Shown piece after piece: positions 22,201 to 38,325 of a stretch of 64,000 bases of DNA. The DNA lies in the NCBI RefSeq assembly GCF_964340395.1, contig NC_135555.1, positions 11,355,931 through 11,419,930 on the forward strand, read 5' to 3'. A model generated the notes under the pieces. That model was not told the origin of the DNA and made no database searches. It saw only the letters and a program-made list of their open reading frames with translations. The position numbers and the translations under genes were made by a program. This stretch comes from Glandiceps talaboti. Its lineage: Eukaryota; Hemichordata; Enteropneusta; Spengelidae. Positions within the stretch are counted from its first letter, which is position 1. Each line of letters starts with the position of its first letter.

Positions 22201-24595
22201 GCTTGCTGTCTGTACTTTAAAGAGTCATCGAACGTTACACTTCTCTTTCAAGAATATGTCTCTGACCACTTGAACATATCTCAAACCATTACAGATACAT
22301 TCATTACAAAGTATTATTTTAGAATATTCCTACGGAAGACGAAGTACCACGAGGAAAACAGGTATAAGCTTACATCAAGAGATACTGGCGCATGCGCTTT
22401 TATATATTGCTTGTTATTGAAATACAATAGATAGCATGAAAGCACAAATTTCTCTCATAGACTGGTGAATGGGTTTTATACAAAGGTAATTTCTGCCAGG
22501 TGCCAACATATCAATAGAGAATTCTCATATCTGAAAATGAGAAGCTGTAAGCGTTTTACAATTCACTTGATTACACGTTGTTGCACTTTATGAATGTTGC
22601 CACGACCACTCATTATCAATGATTTCATCTCAATAGCGATCATGAAAAATCTCGCATGTGTGTGTGGGTGGGTGCATATGTGTGTGTACGTGTGCGCGTG
22701 CGTGTGTTATATGCTGTACAATTTCATGGACGATTGAGATCGCATTACCCATACCATTGCTCACACTATAGAGTATACGTATTCTGGAAAGTGCAGATGT
22801 TGGTAATGGCTACAAACACGTTGGCAACCCTTCAGAGTAAATGACAAATATCGAGGTTAAATATGTCCACACGTTTCCATAAAGTTTTTCAGTTACGGTG
22901 ACTGCATGTGTTTAAATTCAATGGCGAACATCATCATTAATTGATACACGGATAGGGTCTACAATAATACTCTTACTGTCTCAACGGTGACTACCGCTTT
23001 GTAAAGATATTGTGTACACGAAAGTTAAAAGTCGATTGTTGTGATGGCACTGTCAAAAGTTTACATGAAATCATAGACTGGTTGAAGCGTTCGTCAAAAA
23101 TATAATGCAAGATTTGATAATCACCTTGACGGAAACTACGAGAAGCAATAACTTTCTTGTGCGAGTTATGTGAATGGATGGCAAACACTTTTTCAGTTTG
23201 GGAGATTATTAATCTTTCAAACAAAAGATAAATTAACAGTTTCCCCATATAATATATAAAGTCCTTTATGATTTTCTTTAAAATCTATTTTTAGAACGAG
23301 TGATACCTAAGCAACTATGTGTAAGTTAACCTTGAAAGATAGGACAATGACTTTGTCGGCATCGAAACGTCTGAGCCCTCCAGGTTATTTTCATGCATGA
23401 GACACTTGACACTCACCCCACATCTATCTATCATGTGAAATCCGTGACAACCACAAAGTAACAAACATTACGTTCTTTTCAAGCGATCTCGATCAATTAT
23501 CAAAGTTAATCGTTCGCTGTTTTTCGTGATAAAATACGTCAAACTTGTCAAGATGGCAAGATCGAAGAGAATACAGTATCCAGTATTTTAATGAGAAACG
23601 CCATGGTTGCCTAAGTTTTGACAAAACCCCATTTTTATTCACATTTGATTAATACACGGACTGGTAGCATTGGATCTATCATATACAGCTATACAATGAC
23701 AGTGATACACATGACACTGTCTGACCATTTATAACCTGCAGAGTCTGTTCTTTGATGTCCATGCTAATATCAAACGATTTAGAAACACATAATACTTGTT
23801 TGGCATCTCAAAAGTAATCATCTATGACTCTGCACATTTTTGCTAAAGGCACATCATTACCCTCAATCGAGTAACCCAATACTAGGGTAGAGTGGTCATC
23901 TTACTAGCCTGTCTAAAGTTAAAGCACACGCAGTTTTCAATTGAATTGTGTCACCGATAACCCCTACCCACCACTAACTGGACTAGTATATTAAAACGAG
24001 TATCTGCGCTCCATCTTTCTAAAGGAAATCTCACACATACATAACAGCCTATATACTCAGCAACAATATGAATATGATTTCACCATAATTGTAAGTAAAT
24101 CCACTTCTATATACGCCACTAAGCTTAGCTTGTGTTAGTTTACATCGATCAGTAAAAAAAAACTGTACCATCCTTCTTACAAGTCAGTTCGATTCAGATA
24201 TCAGTCTCTATGACAATTTGTGCTTTTGAAATCTGCGTACGTTTATTCTCATCGAGTTCCACTCATTATTATTATATTTGATAATTGATTATTCAAGTAC
24301 ACAGGTGCGAGCAGATTAGGTCTGACACAAAAATAGACACAATCCATCTGTAGACTGTATACTTCATTTCAAGTTATCTGAGTGTCTGTAAAAAGATATC
24401 ATGTCACACAAGTTAATCACCAAGGTAACATCATTTGTACTGTCGATAAAAATGACTTTCTGATCATAGGCATCTTTAAATATTAGAAAGAATGGTTGTG
24501 TTTCATTCTACAACAATTTGCGAAATTACAACAGTAAGTCATGTAATTTGTGCAGGTATAACTTGTCAAAGGATGAACACCACGGGATCCCGGAC
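19291..24595. other. Noncoding block of duplication copy 1 (left half)
   Basis: No gene is supported. It includes a CCTGTA hexamer run (about 19589-19608), GGTA repeats (about 19776-19815), an internal near-tandem repeat (about 20850-21170 against 21170-21360) and a hairpin insertion (21381-21646). A frame at 22198-22434 also exists in copy 2, but the flanking DNA is equally conserved, so this is not evidence for coding. Confidence 0.6.
21381..21646. mobile_element. Foldback MITE-like insertion present only in copy 1
   Basis: Arms 21381-21451 and 21572-21646 are reverse complements: GTAGACTGTCGACAGTC at the outer end against GACTGTCGACAGTCTAC, then a matched TTTTGCTACGTTTTATCT segment and CCTCGCTCC. 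The loop holds a smaller GC-rich palindrome (GTGCCGGAGGCACGAG and relatives). The orthologous position in copy 2 (about 40.65 kb) lacks it, indicating insertion after the duplication or loss from copy 2. Confidence 0.75.
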
Positions 24596-25140
24596 AACAA
24601 AACTGAAACATAAATAATGACGGCTCCCTAAAGGAAGGTGGTTTAGTTGACAATATTGCCGTACCAGTTACAATATTTGAAAGGAGACCCACCAAAGCGT
24701 GATAATGGCAGTAAATGAAAGGTGATATATCATGGGAATGGCGGATGGCATTATTAGACAAGGCTTTCTATAAATCAGTTTAAATTGGTTAAGTATAGTA
24801 GACTGCAAGCTGAAGATGTCGAACTACATGAACTAAGTCTCCGGGAAATCGTACGTGCTGGAAGTGTGTGTGACGGCCAAGGCTTCAAAAGATGCATTTG
24901 TAAGATGAATTGTTTATCGAAATGATGTTCCTGTCTGAGGGCAGGTTTATGATGCAACAGTGCCTGTCACACCAAAAAGCGTGTGACAATGTTGATTAGA
25001 ATTCATATTTTAGTGTTGATTATCGAACTATATTAAAACACAAGCAACACGAATTCAATATGAACTACAAAATTATCATAAAATAAGAATTGTGAACATG
25101 AGTTTGTAAATACATGATAATAAAGTTGTTTGAATGTTAT

Positions 25141-25142
<2 letters not shown>

Positions 25143-25199
<57 letters not shown>
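25143..25199. repeat. (GT)n microsatellite
   Basis: About 28 GT units directly abutting the hairpin at 25205-25310. Confidence 0.97.
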
Positions 25200-25201
<2 letters not shown>

Positions 25202-25204
25202 ATA

Positions 25205-25310
25205 ACAGTTCTTGAAATAGGCAATCGTGTTGCTCAGGTCATGTACTGGGCATATCTTACAATACCCAGTTCATAACTTGGGCAACACTATTGCCTATTT
25301 CATGAACTGG
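25205..25310. mobile_element. Hairpin element A (about 48-bp arms)
   Basis: The left arm 25205-25252 (GAAATAGGCAATCGTGTTGC) pairs with the right arm 25261-25310 (TGGGCAACACTATTGCC), with a few mismatches and an 8-bp loop. It is noncoding. Confidence 0.75.
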
Positions 25311-25335
25311 TCAATTTAACCTATCCTTTTTATTT

Positions 25336-25500
25336 CAGTATCAAGCAAGGCAGCCGTACGTTACACAATGTTACACGCTATTGCGATCATCAGACCACTA
25401 AAGGTATAATTCTATGGATTTCTTTGGATTATTAGTGGTCCGGTGATCGCAACAGCGTGACACAGTGTGTCACGGCTCCTGTGTATCTTGCTTGATACTG
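25336..25500. mobile_element. Hairpin element B (about 65-bp arms)
   Basis: The arms begin CAGTATCAAGCAAGGCAGCC and end with the complementary TATCTTGCTTGATACTG. The inner segments CGATCATCAGACCACTAA and TTAGTGGTCCGGTGATCG also pair. It lies 25 bp after hairpin A but differs from it in sequence. Confidence 0.8.
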
Positions 25501-26705
25501 TGTTATTTACACCGCTCTACATACATATGTATTGAGCCCTGTTTACTCCAGCATATATAGGCATGTTACAGTTTATGCACCAGACTACATATAAGAAGCA
25601 TGAGGTTGCCCGAAACAGCATAAAAATCAACAGACTAGCAAAATTTCAATGTTCAGACGTTTTCCTGTTTTGTGGGGTTTTTAAAACTATGTGTTACCAA
25701 TAAAATTTGATTTTTGTTATTGATTGAATCAAAGCTTTACTTTACAAGTTTAACCAGAGATAGGGCTATAACTCGACCGTTCCATTGATTACAAACGTTT
25801 AACCTCAATAAGGGCAGATGTACATCACTCAGTATGAACTCTACGACCTTGTCATTGAAACGATCCTTTAAGTGACAATTCGCTTGACTTTTACCTATTG
25901 TGTGTCAGACCACCAAACAATACATGTGTTCGTCTATAGCATTACTGTCGTCCATGGCTCATCGCCGAGTTGTATATAAAAAGAGTGTTGGTTTCTCCTG
26001 ATCAATAGTACACCCATTGAGTGTGTACACTATACGATATCAAAAAGAACACTCCTTTTTAAGGCTTTGCAGTATATACAATGCACTTTACGCCTAATTG
26101 AACCCTTATATATAAAGGTCTCGATGGATGAGAACTTAAAAAACCTTATTAATAGAGAACAATAGTGGTCAGAACACAGAATTTGATTTAATAATATGCA
26201 GATTTAAGAATCGGGCAATTAGTTTCTAAAACAACAGTGAACTTCTCAAGTTCTGGGTAAAGTACCAAGTTAGAGGTAGCCACAAAGGAGGACGGAATAA
26301 GGAGAAAACAAGGTCGAGTTGACGAAAAAAGCTCTGGTCATTATATATTTAAGGGTTACAGTTATGAATGCATGAAGACATCGTTCAAGGTAAATAGGAT
26401 TTGATAGATCACTGTGATGATGTCTCAATTCTGGGTTTCAGTTCTGGGTCTGGATACAAATTTCCGAATCAGTCCATGTTGTCTTGCATTGAATTGAATA
26501 TAATTGCATTTGCTCAGCACGTATTTTTCTTTAATTCTTTTCAAGTCTTTGTGTTGACTACAACTTGGGGTCAGAATAAGTCAAAATTCATTTGACATTA
26601 ACAAATATGTTGGCAAATGTTGTAGAGTTTATTTTGAGTTTCAATAGATACACTTTAAAATTTGTACAAGGTCTATCACTTGTATGATTTCGGGGCAATT
26701 TTTTT

Positions 26706-26941
<236 letters not shown>

Positions 26942-27373
26942 AACAAGTAGGACATCAAAAGCAGAGTCACTGCTTATAAGGCACAATGATGTAGTGTCAA
27001 GTAATATGCAGCACTGAGCAGCAGGATGAATGCTTCACCAACTAACCTTGGCCTATTTAAAAGAAGGCTATTGAAATCACTATTGAAATCAATTCATTTG
27101 CTCAGCCCGTATTTTTCCTTAATTGCTTTCAAGACTTTGTGTTGACTACAACTTGGGGTCAGAGTCAAAATTCATTTGACATTAACAAATGTTGGCCAAT
27201 GTTATAGAGATTATTTTGAGTTTCAATAGATACATTTTTACATTTGTACAAGGTCTACGCAGTGTGATATCACTTGTATGATTTTGGGGCAAGTTTTAAA
27301 ATGTTATGGTGGTCTAAATTCTATTCTTAATACAGACTAATCAACCTCCGGTTATCATAAGGATATAAAAGGC

Positions 27374-27601
27374 AGACAGGCAGGCAGGTAGACAGGCAGA
27401 CAGGTATGTAGGCAGATAGGTAGGTAGGCAGGCAGGCAAACAGGCGGTAGGCAGGTAGGCAGGTAGTAGGTAGGCAGACAGGCAAGCAGGTATACAGGCA
27501 GGCAGGTAGGTAGGTAGGTAGGTAGGTAGGCAGGGAGGCAGGCTGAGAGGCACGTAGGCAGGCAAGTACTGTCAGTCAGTCAGTCAGTCGGTCAGTTGGT
27601 C

Positions 27602-27632
<31 letters not shown>

Positions 27633-27645
27633 GACGGTCGACAGA
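27374..27645. repeat. Degenerate GGCA/GGTA/AGAC tetranucleotide array
   Basis: A 270-bp mosaic of GGCA, GGTA, AGAC and CAGT tetramers derived from one another by point changes, ending in a clean (CAGA)n. Confidence 0.9.
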
Positions 27646-29224
27646 CAGAGAAAGGCACATGCAGAGTCAGACAGGTATACAGCCAAAAAAAGAGGCAGTG
27701 GGAGACTAGCGAGAGACAAAAGAGAGGTTTAGGTACACGTTAGAACGCAAACGTATACATGTACGGGAGCGTTATCGTACAGGCGTACCCGTAATGACGC
27801 ACATGTATACAAAGTTTTGTTGGTTGGGCAAATGGCACGGTGAAGATGGTATATTGACAAATGAACTTGCTTGTATTACAGTAAAAATAGACTGATTGTT
27901 TACTTGAGATTATTTCCAAGAATGGACGCTCAGATTATTTCAATGATCGGACCGTTAGGACTTTTTGGGGGTTGTCGCATAACCTAGAGTGAAGGTCAAG
28001 GTGGCTAAGGATCATTTTATTTACTGGTTGCGTTCAATATAACATCTACGTATACCTGTTGGTAAATGTCCCCCCAATAAAAGTTACTCTAGAGTTAAAT
28101 AATTATCATTTTTCACAAATGCATTTGTCAGATATTAATTGTATGTAGTTCTCAACAGTTGTAGCACGAAAAGTGACTTACTAGTATACAAATATATTGC
28201 CAATGATTACGAATCTGTTTTCACCTACAATCATGGATTGATCGCTTAAAACGTCTTATGTCATTCAAAGTATTACCAACTCAGTAAATTTACGCCGGTG
28301 AAGGAAATTTTGTAGGATTTTCCAACTACTTATGTGGGAATGTTTGCTTGGACAGTTGCTATTGATAACTTTCGGGCGCAGTATACTTTATAACAAGTCT
28401 TACTTCACAATAGGTCTGAACAACAGACTGGAAGAATTGTATTGGTAAGCTCGACATGACAGAATGATGGGTCTGCATCACACTCGACAGTTTCCATCAT
28501 TCATACATCCCACGCCTTAATTACAACTTCTATCTATTCAGTATATCCTTCTCAACTCATGCTTTGTTGGAAAGGGATGTGTAGAAGCAGTCAGCCTTGA
28601 ACGTTAGCAGAGTAATCACACTAAGCGCACTCCGCGTCGCTAGGCAGAATCTGTTACTAACAACATCCATAAATATTCTGTGCTATTTATAAAACCAAAT
28701 AATGAGATCGAGAATTGAAAGCTTTGTTAAACGGTAATGTTTTTCGAGGTCTGCGACAAAAACTTGTTGTTCGGTACACTATTTGTTTGGCATTAGTGAC
28801 CTACTTCCCACGGAGCAAACTATCACATGGTGTGTATTCAAAAATATGAAAATAGTTGTGTATCTGATTCAGTTAAAAGTATAAATGAATGTATGCATCA
28901 AAATTGTGCGAAAAGATTTGAACGGCGTGAACAAAGGGTTTTATGAGGGGAAACCAAAGTTACTAGTGTCAAACATACGATTTCATTTTTTTTAAAGTTT
29001 TGGTATGAATGCGATCACGTGGACATATCATGTAAAATGTCCAGTTTGTCAGGGTAAACATGTCATAACATGACGCGATTTGTTTACGACAAAGTGTGTG
29101 GCTAACAACCTTACGTATCCATGGAATGAAACTGGGTATCCAATCAGATTGTTTTCCTATTTCAAATGGAATCGCCCAATTGAAATATTCAACCAATCAT
29201 CCTTCAATGTGACGCGCAATAAAT

Positions 29225-29309
29225 GATTTAAAAATGCGAGAATTTTAGCGCAGTTTTCATTCTTCAACCGAACATATCTTGACGCCAGCGGAAGAAAAAG
29301 TAGTGCAAG
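29225..29309 (+). promoter_or_regulatory. Putative promoter/5' UTR cassette of CCP gene 1
   Basis: A TTTAAAA motif near 29227 lies about 83 bp before the ATG. The same motif and spacing recur in copy 2 (about 52646, 86 bp before the ATG at 52732), with GCGCAAT just upstream and CAGTTTTCATTC and CAAGATGAGGTA downstream. Conservation between copies and fixed spacing support a core promoter. Confidence 0.45.
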
Positions 29310-33041
<3,732 letters not shown>

Positions 33042-34395
33042 ATCAAGGTATGTGGTCACATTTACTGTTCCATTAAATACCAATACAAGTAACAATTGAT
33101 CGTTAACGAAATTAATGTATGTGTTTTATCACAGATCTATATTTGACACTCCCATATGTACCTAGTTTTATTGAGTTCCATGTATTTTCACCCATTAATT
33201 CATATTATGCATATCCAAACAAGACAATAATTTATACTAAACTTATCCTAACATATTTTCTCTCTTTTTTCCAGAATTATCATTCTAACACCGGGACTGG
33301 CATCACGCCATACACCTTACACCAGGCAATCTGACAGTGTTTCAATTCATCTAGTACAACTTTATCTTTACAGAATTCCGAACCATTTCAGCCTTTCCAA
33401 ATTGTGTTCATCTTTAACGTTTTAGTCAGTATATCAAGATTTGCTTTGTTACAATTGTCTTATCGACTCGCTGCGTGCTTCATTCCTCTCTAGAAAATTA
33501 CACTGTTTTTCCTCATAACTCAGTAAGAAGTTAAAGTGATCGTATTTGATCTTCTCATTTTTCTCTGTATTTTACTCTTCGTCTTTCATACCATGTGTAA
33601 TTGGCAGCACGTTAACATATTTCGGGTTTGATCTATTGCAAATGCATGTTTCCTTTCAATTTTCACACAGATCATACATGTATTTTCAGATTACGTTTTA
33701 CATTTACCTTCTCCTTGCCTTTCCTTTCTCTTGTGTGATATTTCTCCTTGTAATTACGTTTTCACCATCCCGGTACAAGTTCCTAAGACATTGGTATAAA
33801 TCTATGCAATACTTCGTTTGTAAGTCAGCACTGAAAAGTCGTAATTTTGATTCGTGTCTAATTTTCGCAAATTCGCATTACACTGTCAATATCCACATCT
33901 ATGACATGAAACCATGGCAACTAGTGTTAATCTATGAGGGTATCCGGATGATGGCATACCAGTAACTTGTTACTACAAAGTATCGAGTGTCTGGAATGCT
34001 GATTGAATCCACCTGAGATAAACACTGGTTAGAGAACCAATCTTCTGTTAAATTCCAACATAACCAGACTTCGAAAACTATCGCATTATTTACAGTACAA
34101 AATTCTGTGGATCACCTCTCAAAATCCTCCCATTTTAAGCATTTATCTATCACTCACATGATATTTCCAACTTTGGCAGACGTACGATCAACAGAGCAGT
34201 CATGGCAAATGAAGGAAGGGTTTTAACTTCCCAAGGAAGGCAGCTAGTGGTTAATATATGCTAAACAAATAGGGGCGTTTTGACACGTGATGGTTTACTG
34301 TCGTGTCATAGGTCAGATTTATTGACAATGTGATCGTACACTGGATTTCTGCTATAATGTGTACCTCTTGTTGTAACAATACCTATGTGAATAAA
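33042..34395 (+). other. 3' UTR region of CCP gene 1 with poly(A) signal
   Basis: A donor at 33048 and acceptor ending 33274 suggest a spliced 3' UTR. AATAAA at 34390-34395 is conserved in copy 2 (60569-60574) with identical flanks (GTGAATAAAAGCTCACG). The stop lies 6 nt before the junction, too close to trigger classical nonsense-mediated decay. Open frames in this stretch are not supported. Confidence 0.5.
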
Positions 34396-34757
34396 AGCTC
34401 ACGATTTGTTGGCAGTTGTTTACCATCAACAACAGCAATTTGGCAACAGAAATTTAACTGTAAGCAAATTGTCCCAGGCACTCAAAAATATAGCGAGTAT
34501 CAGTGTACATGCAAAACAACTACACTATGTAAGTGGGCAAGTTTTGTCCAGTGTGTGCCTTTTAGCACCCAAAACTGTTTCCAATGAATCGTTGTTCATC
34601 CTAAGAATTAATACCACTGAAAGAGAAAAAAAGTGAACTTTTTAGTTGTTTTCTTCTCGACTAAGTGAGGAATTTTCCAAGGAGATTCACACGATCTAAG
34701 TGGAGATGATTTGAAATGAGTAATAAAAATCAAAGAGATATATTTGGGATTTTTAAT

Positions 34758-35025
34758 CTTGTTGTGTTGTGTTGTGTTGTGTTGTGTTGTGTTGTGTTGT
34801 GTTGTGTTGTGTTGTGTTGTGTTGTATTGTGTTGTGTTGTGTTGTGTTGTGTTGTGGTGTGGTGTGGTGTGTTGTGTTGTGTTGTTTTTGTGATTGCTGT
34901 GTTGTGTTGTGTTGTGTTGTGTTTTGTGATTGCTGTGTTGTGTTGTGTTGTGTTGTGTTGTGTTGAGGTATGTATGTATGTATGTATGTATGTATGTATG
35001 TATGTACGTACGTACGTACGTATGT
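34758..35025. repeat. (TTGTG)n pentanucleotide array followed by (TATG)n
   Basis: About 40 TTGTG units with a duplicated TTTTGTGATTGCTG interruption, then TATG/TACG tetramers. In copy 2 the pentamer part has only about four units and the TATG part has expanded to about 315 bp. Confidence 0.96.
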
Positions 35026-37795
35026 TCTTCCATTACAATCAAAACGCCCCTTCCCCGATTCAATAACTTTCAAATTAGGATTAGGATGACGATGACGAAT
35101 TTCAAAAACGGGGTGAAACCCTATTTATCCCCGACATCCCACCCCGGCCGAAGATATTGACCGGTCCCTTTATACTGTCTTCAAGTTCCAACATTACACT
35201 TAGCCTATACGTACCGTATACGGATTGCAACCCTTGTAATGGTTGTCTAGAAATGCTGCTAATCGTTTTATCTGTAGCACACAATAAAAACTGGTTCTGT
35301 AGGTGCCGAAAAGTCTTCTCCTTATCACACTTTCAAACCATAGAACACGTGTCCAAAATTGATGACGTTGCTTTGATTTACAATCTGAATTTGAAAATAC
35401 GACACACGCTTCCTGTAGCACGCTTCTTGCATTTGGACAAAATTCCTGAGTACTAGTGTCTTCACCACACGAGTCACCACAAGGCTTGATGTCTCAACTC
35501 TTCAGAGAAAAACACTCCAAAGAAATTATATTTGCACTTTGGGGTACCTTTCTTGTAGTCGGACGGAATTCATGAGTACGAGCGCCCTCAACATATTCAT
35601 GAGTCACTTTGTCCACAAAACGTAGCAAGACTCGGATGTAACAGTGAATTGAATGCCTTCCTTTGGCATTGTTGATTCAACATCCCTTGTTATTAGCAAT
35701 ATGTACTCCATATTTTATGAAATTTGTAATAACAATATATAGAACATGTATTTCGTCATCGCCAATGTATGAATCAAGTCAAATAAAATGTGAATCATGC
35801 ATTGAGATGGTCCATAGTTTATACCAAGAATAATGCAAATGATAAAATGAAATTTATATCCATTAGTGATACCTGATATTAGCGCTTTATTATCATCGAT
35901 AAATATAATAATGATGTGAAATTTGAAGCTTCAATTATTACGATATTGCATAACGAAAATATTATTAATAATGAAAAAGATTCAATTAAATTTATAAATG
36001 AATATATCGGTCATGTACACCTTCAATGCATATTTAAAAAAAGCGTGTGTTCGTCAGAAATTGCGTCAGAAATAAAAATCAATAATAATGCAATGACTAG
36101 AAATCTTTGTAAACGTACTCCATGAAGCTAGCTAACTCAAACACGTGCACCTTGTTGTCGTCAATGTACGTACAAATTATATAAAATTTGAAGCTTGCAC
36201 TTTAAGATATTGCCTAATTACCAAGAACTATTAATTATGCAAATGACTTACTATAAATATATTACATTCATCAATGAGAAGAAAAAAACGCCTATGTCTG
36301 ATATTGCCTTGTATGATGGTGAAGTTTATAATTTCATTGCTTCATTTGCATAACTGATTATTCTTGGTAACTGACAATGGGACAGCACACATGCCAAATT
36401 ATATCTTAACAATGCATGCTTCATATATCTTGATGAGAACAAAGGATAGCAACAGCAATCCATACGGACGTCCTTCAATTTACTTTAGGTTTGAAATTGA
36501 ATGAGTCATTTGTGTAACTGATGACTTTTGATAATTATGCATGAATGCAAGATTCAAATCTCACATAATCTTGTACATACATTGGGTGATAACAAATCAC
36601 ATAGGACCGATATGACGTCTTGATGACGTAGACTATGATTTTATTGAGTGCGTGATTTTAGATACGTAATAAAACAATATTTTTATCCATACTTCAATGA
36701 CTCTCAATGACAGAATGAACGTGTCCTATACCTTAACAATGCATGCTTTAAATTTCATTTTATTTGGAAGATATGTTGACACAGAGAAAGACATTTCTTA
36801 AAATGTTGATAACAAGGACATATAGAATCAGCAATCCCTAAGTAAGGCATTCAGTACACTAATGGTCTTTGCTAGATATGTTATGACCACAGATATATAG
36901 GCTCAAAGCATAGCATACCTCTTTTGGACCGTGTGACTCTTGAATATGTTGAGGGCGCACTCGTACTCAGGTCTCCGGTCCGACTGCAGGAAACGTATAC
37001 TAGTAGAAACGTATGTAAACCGCAACTGCAAGTGTAAATTCTTCTTAGTGTTCATGGTGTTGTCTTTGTAGAGGTCAGACATCACGCCTTGTGGGGAAGA
37101 GTGCAATTTTCAAGTTTAGATTGTAGATCAAAGCAATGTCGTACCATGGTGACTGTTTATGAAGAAACGAAAAGCTATCTGTGCAAGATGTTGATATGCC
37201 AGCATTCAAGACAGAATGATATGGCAAACCGTTTAAGTCAAAAGTATTATTCTTACTCTGGCTGTAGCAGTTCGTATTTTTTTGGTGTTACAGAACAATT
37301 GCAACCACATTTTTGCATAGTTTTCGATGGAATCCACATTTTTATTCCATGTTCTCATGATTTAATTCAAGTTTTCATTTTATTTGAGATTATTGTTGAT
37401 TTACAGGCTTTTATTATTTTTCGTCAAACCAGAAATTTTTGAAATTCAATTGTTTCCCCCTTCTTTTATTAAGTTTCTTGGGACTTTTCGATTTCCAAAG
37501 CAGGGGTATGGAGTAAATCAAATGACCGACTCCCGGTAGGCCTGACACGTCCTGTACTCCGCAGTCACGTGCACATTTTATTTGATGACATACGAATATA
37601 TAAAATGGCGCACATACTGCAGATGATATCCCTTTCTGTTTGCTAAGTGTTCGGTCTTCATCCAACCCAGAGGTCCAACCGTTCAACTCATTGCGATAAA
37701 CGTTTTAATCTATTATTTGTCTTTTTTTATGATTCAACAGACCATGACTACACACAAGAAAAGCTGTTGTAGTTAGGGCGTGGCCAATATCGGTC
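35026..37795. other. Noncoding block of duplication copy 1 (right part)
   Basis: A/T-rich DNA, collinear with 61290-63825. No gene is seen: frames are short and disrupted differently in the two copies. Confidence 0.65.
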
Positions 37796-37799
37796 GATT

Positions 37800-38045
37800 C
37801 TTTTTACCTTATTAAGTAACGCGGTATTGTCTCTCCTACCATCTTCTAAGGCAGCTGCGAGTTTCTTGTTTTCATCGGCTAACTTGGAAATATCATATCT
37901 TGACCCCTCAATCCACTTACTTTCTTAGCATATTCAGCCTCCGATATTCGGCTTTATATTTCTGTAATTCTGCATTCGCAGCACTGCGCACTCTCTCTCT
38001 AACATATTTCTGGTAGTTTGTTTTCATTATTTGTGCTATCTCGTA
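37800..38045 (-). pseudogene. Coiled-coil (intermediate-filament-like) gene fragment, broken, copy 1
   Basis: On the minus strand from about 38040 a frame reads IAQIMKTNYQKYVRERVRSA and continues NAELQKYKAE. A 2-bp insertion relative to copy 2 then shifts it, and a second shift shared with copy 2 precedes ISKLADENKKLA. The charged heptad composition suggests a rod-domain coiled coil, perhaps an intermediate filament or similar structural protein. No introns are apparent, so a processed pseudogene is possible. Identity is tentative. Confidence 0.4.
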
Positions 38046-38175
38046 GCCTGGCTTCCAATTTTAAGGGTTCCAACCTGTACGTAACAACCACACTGCTGGT
38101 TATCTCTAACCCAACTACCAAACAACTTGGATGAACTTTGTCCATGTTCGGAGCCTCATCCCCCCCCCCCCCATA

Positions 38176-38325
38176 TGTCATTCTTGAGCGAAGAATCTAT
38201 CTGGGGCACAAGCCTCTGATTACCACTAGCGTTCCTCGCCGCCCCAACAAAGTACCAGGCAGCTGATCTACTAATTTGTTTCTGCTGTGAAGAACTCCAC
38301 AGCCTCATCAGCTGTTATTCCATGT
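38176..38325 (-). pseudogene. NCX exon-2 fragment at the start of duplication copy 2
   Basis: This is nearly identical to the 3' part of exon 2 of the NCX-like gene (16548-16700), coding for SAAWYFVGAARNAS and SSLKND in the parent. An 8-bp deletion after the codons for AETN removes the frame and creates an in-frame TAG. No other NCX exon lies nearby and the 16.7-19.3 kb interval is missing here. It marks the duplication breakpoint inside the NCX gene. Confidence 0.9.

Noticed and set aside
22198-22434. Open frame conserved in both duplication copies (also 42182-42565), with a possible donor after HEENR
   Set aside because: Flanking noncoding DNA is equally conserved, no domain is recognisable and the C-terminal ends differ; conservation is explained by the recent duplication.
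27374-27645. CRISPR-like array
   Set aside because: Repeats are 4-bp microsatellite units without spacers, in an animal genome.
33546-33965. 139-aa hydrophobic Phe/Ser/Tyr-rich frame downstream of CCP gene 1
   Set aside because: The matching copy-2 region is broken into a shorter, frameshifted frame; it lies in the predicted 3' UTR and is A/T-composition driven.
34758-35066. Cys/Val-rich and Thr/Gln/His-rich open frames on both strands
   Set aside because: Pure translation of (TTGTG)n and (TATG)n satellites.
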